NCBI GenBank assembly: GCA_021818105.1
Contig: JAKAFB010000034.1
Span: 1 to 32,915 of the forward strand
DNA length: 32,915 nt
Origin: Acidobacteriota bacterium
GTDB taxonomy: Bacteria > Acidobacteriota > Terriglobia > Terriglobales > Acidobacteriaceae
Reading direction: 5' to 3'
Shown: in pieces, positions 17,201-24,921 of the stretch
How the letters are laid out: each line of letters begins with the position of its first letter
Position numbering within the stretch: position 1 is the first letter of the stretch
Notes under the pieces: generated by a model
The model's input: only the letters and a program-made list of their open reading frames with translations
Database searches by the model: none
Told to the model about the DNA's origin: nothing
Program-made: the position numbers and the translations under genes

Positions 17201-17538
17201 CCCGCAACTTCTTCCCGGGCCCGGGCCTGCGTAACGTGGATGCGCGACTGGCGCGTGACTTCGGCATCACAGAAGGCACCAAGCTGCAGTTCTACGTGGA
17301 AGCCTTCAACCTGATGAACCACACCAACATTCTTGGCGTGAACACGAAGTACTCGCAGTATGTGGCCCCGCTGGCTGCCGGATCATCGGGATACAACCCG
17401 GTATGCGACGCCAACAGCCACACCAACGGCTGCATCGCAGCATACACGGCGGCCGACAAGCTGGGCACGACCAACGCCACGAGCGGCGTGCTGTACGGCG
17501 CGCGCCAATTGCAGTTCAGCGCGAAGTTTGTGTTCTAA
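14221..17538 (+). CDS. Oar-like TonB-dependent outer-membrane receptor with carboxypeptidase-regulatory domain
   Basis: The product is 1105 aa. The signal peptide ends at about residue 31 (LPAHA before QEAGFG). A carboxypeptidase-regulatory-like beta-sandwich follows (about 35-115: SIAGTVTDPNGAVVANATVQ), then a plug region (about 120-260: LPVNGRRYDNFVLLTPNV, YSAELGQAAGGQINAVTKSG), then a large TonB-receptor barrel ending LQFSAKFVF, with the terminal aromatic typical of outer-membrane beta-barrels. SVGGPIKKDKLFYFFTYDGF is a hallmark of the Oar family, which is greatly expanded in Acidobacteriota and is linked to uptake of oligosaccharides or peptides. The substrate cannot be read from sequence. 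The ATG at 14221 has GAGGAGA 12 bases upstream; the frame is open further up through the leader but has no signal peptide there. A strong terminator follows. Confidence 0.92.
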   Translation: MNTIQAIRMTGRWSLRGLFLCLSLLSVMALPAHAQEAGFGSIAGTVTDPNGAVVANATVQVIQTDTGIERTLQTTSTGGYAAAFLKPGHYEIIVKAPGFVTVDRKGLNLLVGQALGVDIQLPVAATQDTVTITAESPLIDTEKVSASQEIGQELVGNLPVNGRRYDNFVLLTPNVVPDGTSGLISYRGISGLYNTNLIDGANNNQAFFSEARGRASGAPYVYSIDSIQEFQSSSGAYSAELGQAAGGQINAVTKSGTNLIHGDLFYFLRYPDLNALDPYTKAQSYTATSPALKQSYLTQPVHQQHQFGGSVGGPIKKDKLFYFFTYDGFRKVNPILYVSSGPFSTISQSINSGATTYCPAPLTSTQCLTALSYLEGNLEGMGGYKLQGEFPRLVKQDIFFPKLDWQLDGKNHITAEFNWDNFTEPNGYNSSNTSTNSSVTQNGTTNFHERFGILNWNTVLNATSVNQVLFQWSRDLETSSANTPGPSVFISGVASYGMTIALPRPAFPDEHRWQVGDIYSKSFGNNTLKAGVDANFIHDVAINLFQGGGSYGYYGTPTGAFTNWVQDVYGANGGKHYSSFTQVNDPITHVGKDDFWEKVIGAFVDDRYKVTSNFQVSAGLRYDIQAVPQPPRPNTSSDLANYYTSVIRIGKTMFQPRLGFNWNPFPKTVVRGGYGLFYGLTQGSTYYTMRVENGVFQQQYNAAASTSWAPQNLGVLFTPPGPALAAPFPGAVTPTVQGGSGATLAPLAARGLDPGFKNPYSHSFDVAVDQEFPGRIMLSLGYVGNRGMRLPRFIDANVLPATETKSYDIVDANGVTTSTVTLPWYTQRVTYDTASMLAGYSDINSWYHSMVVTVKKPMSHSVDLLMNYTWSKAMDEGQVGGPSGTFNGTDVPLDPFNFKAEYARSDLNMTNRFVGNLVWAPTVKTAWSPLTYAAEGWSLSGTFTAQTGFPLTAAMANYPASGLTTHTIAGDGGLTGASVSWFNSPTPGRVPQLPRNFFPGPGLRNVDARLARDFGITEGTKLQFYVEAFNLMNHTNILGVNTKYSQYVAPLAAGSSGYNPVCDANSHTNGCIAAYTAADKLGTTNATSGVLYGARQLQFSAKFVF

Positions 17539-17565
17539 GCAGCGCGCAGGCTGTATTCAACCTAG

Positions 17566-17595
17566 GGCATGGCGGCTTCGGCTGCCATGCCTTTT
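17566..17595 (+). terminator. Rho-independent terminator with UUCG tetraloop
   Basis: An 11-bp stem GGCATGGCGGC (17566-17576) and GCTGCCATGCC (17581-17591), one pair being G-U, is closed by a C(UUCG)G tetraloop and followed by TTTT. It lies 28 bp after the stop of the receptor gene. Confidence 0.85.
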
Positions 17596-17687
17596 CCATT
17601 TGCGCCATGACCCCGGCGTACTAGGATGGCTGTAATTCCATTTGGCGGCGCTCGCACGCGGTGGCGCCCGCTTGCGAGGAGCGCAAC

Positions 17688-18779
17688 GTGGGGCATTTTC
17701 TTTTCCCATTCTCAAAGCAAATGGCGGCGGTGGCCTGTGCAGCCGCATTGTTCCCAAAGACCACGGCGGCACAGCAGCAACCGCCCACGCATCACTGGGC
17801 CATTGTGGTGCATGGCGGCGCGGGCGTGATTGAGCGCTCGGCGCTGGGGCCTGAAGGCGACTCGGCGTATCGCGCGGGACTGACGCGCGCGACAGAGGCC
17901 GGGGCGAAGGTGTTAGAGCAAGGTGGCACAGCACTGGACGCGGTGGAGGCCACGATCAAAGTGCTGGAGGATGACCCGCACTTCAATTCGGGGCGGGGCG
18001 CGGTGTTCACCTCCGACGGCAGGAACGAGATGGACTCGGCGATTATGGATGGCTCAAACCTGAAGGCAGGCGCGGTGGCGAGCGTGTCGCACACGCGGCA
18101 TCCGATCAGCCTGGCGCGCGCGGTGATGGAGAAGACGCCGCATGTATTTCTTGTGGGCAAAGGAGCGGATGATTTTGGCGAGAGCATCGGGTTGCAGCAG
18201 GAGCCGCCGAGCTATTTTTTTACCGAAAGCCGCTGGCAGCAACTCGTGAAGCAACTGAAGAAGGAAGGCAAGCCGATTCCGCCGCGGCCGGCGGGCGTGC
18301 CTGCGGAGGGCGCGACGGTGCCGATGGCGCTGCTGGATGAGTCGTCTGACTCACGACACTACGGCACGGTAGGCGCGGTGGCGCTGGATGTGCACGGGAA
18401 CATTGCGGCGGGAACTTCGACGGGCGGGATGCAGGCGAAGATGCCAGGACGCGTGGGCGACTCGCCGATTATTGGCGCGGGAACGTATGCGTCGAACCAG
18501 TCGTGCGCGGTTTCGGGCACAGGCACGGGCGAGTTCTTTATCCGGCTGACGGTGGCACGCGAGGTGTGCAATCTAGTGCAGTTCAAGCACATGCCGCTGC
18601 AACAGGCTGCGGATGAAGTGATTCACAAGGAGTTGGACGACCTGCATGGCGACGGCGGCGTGATTGCGATTACACCGGACGGGCAGATGGCGTGGAGCTT
18701 CAACACGCCGGGCATGTTTCGCGCGCGGCTGCGCGAGGGCGGCAAGCTGGAAGTGGGCGTCTACAACGACGAGCCGTAG
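17688..18779 (+). CDS. iaaA: Exported isoaspartyl peptidase / plant-type L-asparaginase (Ntn hydrolase)
   Basis: The product is about 363 aa. It keeps the fold landmarks of E. coli IaaA: WAIVVHGGAGVI, ALDAVEATIKVLEDDPHFNSG, then HYGTVGAVALD, GTSTGGMQAKMPGRVGDSPI and SGTGTGEFFIR. Thr227, in HYG-TVG, is the expected autocleavage site and N-terminal nucleophile of the beta subunit. The enzyme removes isoaspartyl residues from dipeptides and hydrolyses asparagine. Unlike cytoplasmic IaaA, the N-terminus has a Lys followed by a hydrophobic stretch (MAAVACAAALF) and a TTAAQQQ site, so it is probably exported. The GTG at 17688 was chosen for the GAGGAG six bases before it; GTG 17661 and an internal ATG are alternatives. 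It follows the receptor gene after a terminator, so it is likely transcribed on its own. Confidence 0.9.
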   Translation: MGHFLFPFSKQMAAVACAAALFPKTTAAQQQPPTHHWAIVVHGGAGVIERSALGPEGDSAYRAGLTRATEAGAKVLEQGGTALDAVEATIKVLEDDPHFNSGRGAVFTSDGRNEMDSAIMDGSNLKAGAVASVSHTRHPISLARAVMEKTPHVFLVGKGADDFGESIGLQQEPPSYFFTESRWQQLVKQLKKEGKPIPPRPAGVPAEGATVPMALLDESSDSRHYGTVGAVALDVHGNIAAGTSTGGMQAKMPGRVGDSPIIGAGTYASNQSCAVSGTGTGEFFIRLTVAREVCNLVQFKHMPLQQAADEVIHKELDDLHGDGGVIAITPDGQMAWSFNTPGMFRARLREGGKLEVGVYNDEP

Positions 18780-19013
18780 ACGGACGGCGCTTGGGGGCGT
18801 TTCACAAAGGCACGAAATTTTCGGCAAACTTTTTGTGGAAAAGAAAAATATTCAAGGGGGGTGGGGGGGGGGGAGGGGGTATCCCCTGCCCTGCCTCTCC
18901 AGCCCCATGCATTACATGCAGGCTTGGGCTCAAGTGCACTATGTTCATTGTGCTCCTAAGCTGAGAAATTCTCTGCAAACCTGGCGCGGATTTTTTGCAG
19001 GCGTACCGACGAG
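18780..19013. repeat. Intergenic stretch with a poly-G tract and a diverged repeat
   Basis: Between the asparaginase and methyltransferase genes there is a G tract at 18856-18879, made of G6, T, G11, A and G5, that could form a G-quadruplex and is prone to replication slippage. TTTCACAAA near 18800 and TTTGTGGAA near 18834 form an imperfect hairpin. At 18944-18980 begins one copy of a 37-nt diverged repeat (TTCATTGTGC at one end, GAAATTCTCTGCAAAC at the other); the other copy is at 19729-19765. Confidence 0.6.
18944..18980. repeat. Diverged direct repeat, copy A (flanks the methyltransferase gene)
   Basis: This 37-nt segment aligns without gaps to 19729-19765 with 26 identical bases. TTCATTGTGC is identical at one end, and GAAATT-TCTGCAAA with one mismatch is near the other. 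Both copies also have CCCTGCCCTGC upstream (18884-18894 and 19686-19696). Confidence 0.5.
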
Positions 19014-19643
19014 TCAAGTGCGCGCGGCGATGACGACAAATGCGCCGTGGCCATGGCCGGGGTGGACGGGCTCAATCTCCCGCATCTCGGATAAGGGATG
19101 CGAGAGGGTCTGCGCCGAGGCCTCGACGGTGAAGCCGGCCTGCGTGAGGAGCTGACGCACATCGGCAAAGGAGTAGAAGCTGGCTGCGCGGTAGAAGATG
19201 CTTTCTTCGCGGAGAGCCAGGTAGAGACGGCCCACGTCACTCGCGCTGTCAATGAATCCGAGTGTGAGGGGCGAGTGGGGCTTGAGGACACGGTGAATCT
19301 CAGAGAACATTTGCAGCGGCGAATCCACAAAGCAGAGAGTGGTGACGGAGAGCGCGTAGTCAAAGGTGGCATCGGCGAAGGGCAGATCTTCAGCGTTGCC
19401 GTTCACTGTTTGCACGCCGCGCGTGGCGGCAAGGGCGAGCATGGCCTGGGACAGATCAACGCCGACGGCGACACCGAGCGGAGCGGCAAAGCGCCCGCTG
19501 CCCACACCCACCTCAAGGCCGTGGCCTTCCAGCGGGACAAAGGGGCGGAGGGCGAGAAGCTCAGAGACGTAGGCGGCGCTGTGCTCGTCGAACCAGGCAT
19601 CGTAGCGGGCGTGGTGCTCCTCGAAGATTTCAATTTTAGACAT
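19014..19643 (-). CDS. Class I SAM-dependent methyltransferase (UbiE/COQ5-like)
   Basis: The product is 209 aa. The SAM-binding Rossmann motifs are in order: motif I as GHGLEVGVGSGRFAAPLG, an acidic residue at the end of strand 2 (VGVDLSQAMLALA), motif II as NGNAEDLPFADATFDYAL, and motif III with LKPHSPLTLGFID. This layout is that of small-molecule methyltransferases of the Methyltransf_11 group. The substrate is unknown. The N-terminal FEEHHARYDAWFDEHSAAY resembles family members that form an N-terminal lid. The ATG at 19643 has GGAGGTG a few bases upstream; the open frame continues for 21 codons beyond but without a ribosome site. The gene is flanked by diverged direct repeats and stands alone between unrelated genes. 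Confidence 0.87.
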   Translation of the reverse strand: MSKIEIFEEHHARYDAWFDEHSAAYVSELLALRPFVPLEGHGLEVGVGSGRFAAPLGVAVGVDLSQAMLALAATRGVQTVNGNAEDLPFADATFDYALSVTTLCFVDSPLQMFSEIHRVLKPHSPLTLGFIDSASDVGRLYLALREESIFYRAASFYSFADVRQLLTQAGFTVEASAQTLSHPLSEMREIEPVHPGHGHGAFVVIAART

Positions 19644-19728
19644 GACGAAGCACCTCCGTGGCTGGCGTTCCGGGCTGCGGTGCTTCCCTGCCCTGCGGGG
19701 CGGCACTGGAGCCTTGGTGATTCATGTA

Positions 19729-19765
19729 TTCATTGTGCGACGGAATGAGGAAATTATCTGCAAAG
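19729..19765. repeat. Diverged direct repeat, copy B (flanks the methyltransferase gene)
   Basis: Partner of 18944-18980. The central ten bases differ while both ends are conserved. A third, partial match to the GAAATT-TC-GCAAA part is at 18814-18829. Confidence 0.5.
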
Positions 19766-19949
19766 CGGCGGAAGATTTTGGGGCGAGTGGAATGAGGAAG
19801 TTAGCGGCAGGTGCGGGCGGAGGGGCGCTTGACGGGGGTGAGGGGCACTAGCTTGCTGCGCTCAGGATGGCAAGGGGTTGGGGACGGTTCGCGGTATCAC
19901 ACCTTTTCCGCAGAGAGCGCGGAACAGGGTGGGACTACCATGTGAGTTG

Positions 19950-19985
19950 GAATCCCAGGTCTCAGAATCGAGACCTGGGGCACCC
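19950..19985. repeat. 36-bp palindromic repeat, copy 1 (intergenic)
   Basis: A perfect 10-bp stem, CCCAGGTCTC (19954-19963) and GAGACCTGGG (19970-19979), has a six-base loop AGAATC and the trailing bases GCACCC. A second copy with four differences lies at 31725-31760 inside the Rieske oxygenase gene. The shape and length are those of REP-like intergenic elements. It lies 24 bp after the end of the tricorn-like gene and could also act as a transcript-end hairpin for it. Confidence 0.75.
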
Positions 19986-20009
19986 ATTGTTTGTTGTGAG
20001 TCTTGCTTC

Positions 20010-23000
20010 CTATTTTCCCAGGCCGTCGTTCTTGTGGTAGTTGGGGTACGGCGGGACGGGGATGGGAGCGATGGGATGCTCCTTGAGCTCGTCGAGGACG
20101 GTTTGGACGCCGGTTTCGAGTTGCGGGTCGCGGCCTGCGGCAACGTCCTTGGGCAGCAGGTCTACGGTGATGTCGGGCGGGATGCCGCGGTTCTCGACCT
20201 CCCAGTCACCGTGGAGGCCGTAGATGGCATAGCGGGGAGCCATGACCATGCCGCCGTCGAGGAGCGTGGGATAGCCGCCGATGCCGACGAGTCCGCCCCA
20301 AGTGCGGGTGCCGATGAGCTTGCCGATGCCGGCCTTGCGGAAGTACCAGGGCATGGCATCGCCGCCGGAGCCTGCGTTCTGATTGATGAGCATGACCTTG
20401 GGGCCGAAGATGGCGCCGACGGGGTCGTGGATGGGCTTGCCGTCACGCTCGATGGCGCCGGAGAGCGGGAAGCGCTTGAGCACGTCGACGATGTAGTCGG
20501 CAATGAAACCGCCCTGATTCCAGCGCTCATCGAGGATGAGGGCCTGCTTGTCGAGCTGCGCGTAGAAGTAGCGGTTGAAGCTGTCATAGCCGGAGCCGCC
20601 GGTGTTGGGCATGTAGACGTAGGCGACTTTGCCGCCGGAGAGCTCGTCCACTTTGCGGCGGTTGGACTCGACCCAATCGATGTTGCGCAGGCCGTCCTCG
20701 TCGGGGATGGGAACTACGGTGACGTCGCGGGCGTCTTTGCCGTCGGGGGTGGGGCCGACACGGAGCACGGTCTGCTTGCCTGCGGTGCCGTTGAAGGCCT
20801 GATAGATGTTGTCAGTGGCAAGCAACTGACGGCCGTTGACGGCAAGGATGTACTCGCCCTGCTTGACGTAAACGCCAGGGAGGGTGAGCGGCGAGGCGAG
20901 GCCTGGTGTCCAGTTCTGGCCGCCGAGGATTTTGTCGATGCGGTAACGGTCGTTCTGAATGGAGTAGTCGGCGCCTAGGAGGCCGGTTTTGGGTGCGGTG
21001 TCATGCGGGCGCGGGCCGCCGACGAACATGTGGCCGACGGTGATTTCGCCGAGCATTTCGATGGAGAGATAGGTGAACTCGTCGCGCGAGGCGAGGCCGG
21101 CGAGATAGGGGCTGTAGCGGGCCTCGATTTTGGGAATGCTGAGGCCGTGGATGTTGGGGTCATAGAAGAAGTCACGCTCAATGCGCCAGGTTTCGTTGAA
21201 CATCTGGCGCCACTCGGCGCGTGGGTCGATGGTGGTTTGCATGCCGGCGAGGTTGAGCGGCTTTCCGGGATTGTCGTTGCCGGGCTTTAGGTCTTCGGCG
21301 GGAGCGATGGTCCAGGCTTCGTGGCGGTTGTAGAGGACCTTGGCGCCGTCATGGGAGACGGTGAAGGAGTCAACGTCGGCAAGGACCTGCTCGGGCTTGC
21401 GCTTTTCCAGGGTGAAGCGCCAGACGGCGCGGATGCCGGCGCCTTCGCCTTCGTCTGACGGACGGCCGACGGGCGGACCTTCCAGCAGATAGATGACGCC
21501 GTCTTTGCCTGCGCCGAGACTCATGTAATTGCGCTCGGGGATGGGCAGCGAGAGGATGCGGTTGCCGATGTTTTCAAGATCGACGGTGACCTTGACGGGC
21601 TCCTTCTTCTCTTTGTCCTTGTCTTCGGGTTTGGCCTCGGACCTGGCTGCGTCTTTGCCGGTGGATTTGTCGGCGGGCTTGGCCTCGTCCTCCTTCTGGT
21701 CGTCGGGCTTCTTTTCATCTTTGACTTTTTCGTCGTCGCTCTCGGGCGGGATGGGTGAGGCACCGTCCCTGGCGAGGACAACGACGTAGGGAGCGGTGGT
21801 CTGGGAGCGATTGAGCGAAGAGAGATCGATGCCCGCGCTTGAGGGGCCGTCGTTGGTGGATGAGAGGAAGTAGAGGTACTTGCCGTTGGCGTCAAAGGCG
21901 GGGCTGGTGGCGTCGCTCATGCCATCGGTGACCTGCGTGGACTTGTGAGTGTCCATCGAGTAGAGAAAGATGGCGTGGAGCTGGTTGTTGAGGTCGCGCT
22001 GGTAGGCGATCCATTTGGAGTCGGGCGACCAGACTTGGTTGTAGGAGGAGCCGAAGCCGCCGTAGATGCCGGTGTCAACGAGTTGCGGCTTGCCGGTGGG
22101 CACATCGACGACCCAGAGGCGGAGGTGCTTGTCAGAGTAGGCAATGTGTTTGGAGTCCGGCGACCAGGCGGGATTGTAGAAGAAGCTTGGATTGGGGCCG
22201 AGGTCGATGACGGTGGGCGACTTGAAACCGGTCTGGTCGTGGAGGAGAAGCTTGTACTCGCCGGAGGCGTCAGAGAAATAGGCGATGGTTTTGCCGTCGG
22301 GGCTCCAGGAGGGGTTGCGCTCAGCGACAGCGGAGGTATTGGTGAGGTTGCGAATGTCGCCTTTTTCAGCGGGGACGGTAAAGATTTCGCCGTGAGCCTC
22401 GAAGACGGCGCGGGCGCCGGTGGGCGAGAGCGCGGAGTTCTGAATCTCGTCGGGGTGAACACTGGCAAGATGCGGCGCGAGATTGGTGAGTTCGCCGTGG
22501 ATCTGGATGGGGACGACGCGGTCGGCGTTGGTGGCGGTGTCTACAAAGTGGATGGAGCCGAACTGCTCATAGACGAGTCCACCCGGGCCGGCCTGGAAGG
22601 TTTTGAGGTCGAAGCTCTTGTTGGGCTCGACCTGGCTGACCTGCCTGGATTCGACGTCATAGCGGAAGAGCGAGACGGGACCGTTGCGGTCGGAGAGGAA
22701 GTAGACGGTATTGCCGACCCAGACGGGGTTGGAGTCATTGGAGTTTTCGCGCGGGACTTTGACGAGGTCGAGAGTCTTGAGGTTGACGAGCCAGATGGGC
22801 GTGGTCTGGCCGCCAACGTAGCGCTTCCATGCGGGCTGCCACTTGGTGATGGGCTGGTAGGCGATGGACTCACCGTCGGGCGAGTAAGAGCCCTGGAAGC
22901 CGGAGGGCAGAGGCAGAGGCTCGGGCATTCCGGAGCCGTCAGCGTGCACGAGGAAGAGCTTAAGGAAGCGGCGGTAGCTGAGCATGCCGCTGGCGATGAG

Positions 23001-23393
23001 GACACTGCTGCCGTCGCGCGACCAGCCGATGACTGAACTACCCGCGGGGTGCCAGGTGATGCGCCGGGGCACGCCGCCGCTGGAAGGGATGACGTAGACG
23101 TCAGTGTTGCCGAGCAGATGGGCGGAATAGGCGATCTGCGAGCCGTCTGGCGAGTAGAACGGGCCGGCAACGACGTGGCCGTTGGATGTGAGGCGCTGAG
23201 CCTCGCCGCCCTGACGGCCGACGGTCCAGACATCATCGGCGTAGAGGAAGGCGATGCTGTTCTGCGAGAGCGAGGGGTTGCGCAGCAGAAGCGGTGGATC
23301 AGCTTTGGCGGTGGACTGAGCCAGGACAACGGCAGGAAGCAGTGCGGCTAAAGCAAACAGGCAAAACTTCACCAGGGAAGTGGAGCGCTTCAT
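20010..23393 (-). CDS. Tricorn-type S41 serine protease, exported
   Basis: The product is 1127 aa, close to archaeal tricorn (about 1070). The signal peptide is at 1-26 (FALAALLPAVVLAQS). Two beta-propellers rich in SPDG/SPDSK blades span about 30-740, and a PDZ-like domain lies at about 830-920. The C-terminal S41 fold has the candidate catalytic Ser1009 in NQNAGSGGDAM and candidate His788 in VGHMFVGG. The segment ILDERWNQGGFIADYIVD and the C-terminal ENRGIPPDITVD are family-typical. A highly charged Lys/Asp/Glu/Pro linker at about 548-600 interrupts the region between the propellers and the catalytic half. The family degrades peptides; an exported form would work in the periplasm. GGAGG lies four bases before the ATG. 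The gene diverges from the SDR-type gene. Confidence 0.9.
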   Translation of the reverse strand: MKRSTSLVKFCLFALAALLPAVVLAQSTAKADPPLLLRNPSLSQNSIAFLYADDVWTVGRQGGEAQRLTSNGHVVAGPFYSPDGSQIAYSAHLLGNTDVYVIPSSGGVPRRITWHPAGSSVIGWSRDGSSVLIASGMLSYRRFLKLFLVHADGSGMPEPLPLPSGFQGSYSPDGESIAYQPITKWQPAWKRYVGGQTTPIWLVNLKTLDLVKVPRENSNDSNPVWVGNTVYFLSDRNGPVSLFRYDVESRQVSQVEPNKSFDLKTFQAGPGGLVYEQFGSIHFVDTATNADRVVPIQIHGELTNLAPHLASVHPDEIQNSALSPTGARAVFEAHGEIFTVPAEKGDIRNLTNTSAVAERNPSWSPDGKTIAYFSDASGEYKLLLHDQTGFKSPTVIDLGPNPSFFYNPAWSPDSKHIAYSDKHLRLWVVDVPTGKPQLVDTGIYGGFGSSYNQVWSPDSKWIAYQRDLNNQLHAIFLYSMDTHKSTQVTDGMSDATSPAFDANGKYLYFLSSTNDGPSSAGIDLSSLNRSQTTAPYVVVLARDGASPIPPESDDEKVKDEKKPDDQKEDEAKPADKSTGKDAARSEAKPEDKDKEKKEPVKVTVDLENIGNRILSLPIPERNYMSLGAGKDGVIYLLEGPPVGRPSDEGEGAGIRAVWRFTLEKRKPEQVLADVDSFTVSHDGAKVLYNRHEAWTIAPAEDLKPGNDNPGKPLNLAGMQTTIDPRAEWRQMFNETWRIERDFFYDPNIHGLSIPKIEARYSPYLAGLASRDEFTYLSIEMLGEITVGHMFVGGPRPHDTAPKTGLLGADYSIQNDRYRIDKILGGQNWTPGLASPLTLPGVYVKQGEYILAVNGRQLLATDNIYQAFNGTAGKQTVLRVGPTPDGKDARDVTVVPIPDEDGLRNIDWVESNRRKVDELSGGKVAYVYMPNTGGSGYDSFNRYFYAQLDKQALILDERWNQGGFIADYIVDVLKRFPLSGAIERDGKPIHDPVGAIFGPKVMLINQNAGSGGDAMPWYFRKAGIGKLIGTRTWGGLVGIGGYPTLLDGGMVMAPRYAIYGLHGDWEVENRGIPPDITVDLLPKDVAAGRDPQLETGVQTVLDELKEHPIAPIPVPPYPNYHKNDGLGK

Positions 23394-23661
23394 CGGGCCT
23401 CCGTGGAGCCAGCGAACAGAACTGGGCAGGACGAAATTGGACAGAATTCGTGCTTTGGTATGGTACGCCCCTGGAAGGGATTTTGTTTCCGGAATTGCAG
23501 AGCGTCAGTTGATGAGACGAAACAAACGCGATGGGAAGCGCGCTGGACCGGGGAGACGCAGGGCGACAAGGGCACCGCACCGAGGCGATTTGCGTATGAA
23601 TTGAGTCAAACGCAGAGAGTCACCGGGGTTTGGATGCCGGTGGCGGCAAGGAGAACGGATC

Positions 23662-24591
23662 GTGATCACGATTCTTGGTGCGGGCGGTTCCATCAGCAAC
23701 GAACTGGCGCGGCGGCTGGCGGCGCGGAAGGAGGCTTACCGGCTGGTGGGGAGGAATCCGCAGCCGGTGAGTGGCGCGGCGGAGGTGGTTGCGGCGGACC
23801 TGACGGACCAATCGGCAACAGAGCAGGCGGTGGCGGGGTCCAGCGTGGTGTATCTGGTGGCGGGCTTGAAGTATGACCACAAGGTGTGGGCCGAGGCTTG
23901 GCCGCGCATCATGAGCAACACAATCGAGGCCTGTAAGCGGGCGGGCGCGAAGCTCATCTTCTTTGACAACGTGTACATGTATGGCCGGGCGCAGGGAGCG
24001 ATGAGCGAGGAGACGCCGTTCAACCCATGCAGCCGCAAGGGGGAGATACGGGCACGAATTGCGACACAACTGATGGGCGCATGGAAGGCGGGAACGCTGA
24101 CCGGGATGATTGCGCGGTCGGCGGATTTTTATGGGCCGGGGGCGAAGACGGGGATTCCCAATGCGCTGGTGTTTGAACCGCTGAGCAAGGGGGAGAAGGC
24201 GATGTGCCTGGCGAGTGATACGCAGCCGCATTCGTATACCTATACGCCGGACGCAGCGCGGGCACTGGTGGAGCTGGCGGAGAGCGAGACCGCCTGGAAC
24301 CAGACGTGGCACCTGCCGACGGCGACGAACCCGCCGACGGGGAGGCAGTTCATCGAAATGGCAGCAAAGGAGATGGGCGTGGAGGCAAAGTATCGCGTGC
24401 TGAGCAGGCCGATGGTGAAGATGGCGGGGTGGTTCAACCCGATGGTGGGCGAGGTGTACGAGATGCTGTACCAGAACGACGCGCCGTATCTGTTTGACTC
24501 GTCGAAATACGCGCGGGCGTTTGGGTTCACAGGCACTCCGTATGCGGAGGGGATTCGAGCGACGGCGGGGGGATACCGGCAGGCTGGCTGA
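23662..24591 (+). CDS. NAD-dependent epimerase/dehydratase family protein (atypical SDR)
   Basis: The product is 309 aa. The Rossmann N-terminus is ITILGAGGSISNELARRL, with the glycine-rich GAGGSI loop, followed by VVAADLTDQSATEQAVAG (the acidic residue of the cofactor region) and VVYLVAGLKYD. At the position of the usual YxxxK catalytic pair the sequence reads NPCSRKGEIRARIATQLM, so the Tyr is not evident and this is probably an atypical SDR that binds NAD(P) without classical catalysis. The C-terminal part carries DAARALVELAE and WHLPTATNPPTGRQFIEMA, as in sugar epimerase relatives. The GTG at 23662 has AAGGAG eight bases upstream. No substrate can be assigned and no partner gene is adjacent. 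Confidence 0.8.
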   Translation: MITILGAGGSISNELARRLAARKEAYRLVGRNPQPVSGAAEVVAADLTDQSATEQAVAGSSVVYLVAGLKYDHKVWAEAWPRIMSNTIEACKRAGAKLIFFDNVYMYGRAQGAMSEETPFNPCSRKGEIRARIATQLMGAWKAGTLTGMIARSADFYGPGAKTGIPNALVFEPLSKGEKAMCLASDTQPHSYTYTPDAARALVELAESETAWNQTWHLPTATNPPTGRQFIEMAAKEMGVEAKYRVLSRPMVKMAGWFNPMVGEVYEMLYQNDAPYLFDSSKYARAFGFTGTPYAEGIRATAGGYRQAG

Positions 24592-24921
24592 TGTACTGAA
24601 CCGAAGCCGGCTGGAGAGACCCGGTAGCAAGCGGGCGGAACCGGAGCGGGCAGGGCTGCGTATCGGAACGTGAGAGAGAGGAGGCGGGAGAGGCCTGTCT
24701 TGCGCCTGGCATGTGCGGCCTATGAGCGTGGTTGTTCGTCCATAGGAATACCGGAGCGATTTCAACTCTCATGTGATCTTCCGCACCGGCGGGGTGGCTG
24801 TTGGCCTTTTCCCGATGGTGGGTATTGCCATCGGGATCCCGGTTTTCCGAGCTTTTTCAGCCTGTGCTGGCGGATGCTTGCGTAGACTGGGAGAGCCGGA
24901 GGAGCACGAGCTAGCGGAACC
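24592..24921. other. 330-bp intergenic stretch with a hairpin
   Basis: No gene is supported between the SDR-type gene and the first permease. CCCGATGG (24811-24818) and CCATCGGG (24828-24835) form an 8-bp stem with a nine-base loop. A T-rich run (GGTTTTCCGAGCTTTTTC) follows some bases later, so it may be a weak terminator or an element of the permease leader. Confidence 0.45.

Larger units (their letters stand above)
19644..20009. other. 366-bp gap upstream of the methyltransferase, without a gene
   Basis: No coding frame with support was found. It holds copy B of the diverged repeat (19729-19765) and the 36-bp palindromic repeat at 19950-19985. A minus-strand promoter for the methyltransferase should be at its left end but no clear hexamers were found. 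Confidence 0.5.

Noticed and set aside
19878-20978. 366-codon plus-strand frame opposite the tricorn-like gene
   Set aside because: Its product is a low-complexity Val/Ala/Gly/Asp string typical of the reverse strand of a GC-rich gene, without a ribosome site.
24811-24835. Hairpin CCCGATGG/CCATCGGG as a terminator of the SDR-type gene
   Set aside because: It is 220 bp after the stop codon and is not directly followed by a T-run, so it is listed only as a hairpin.
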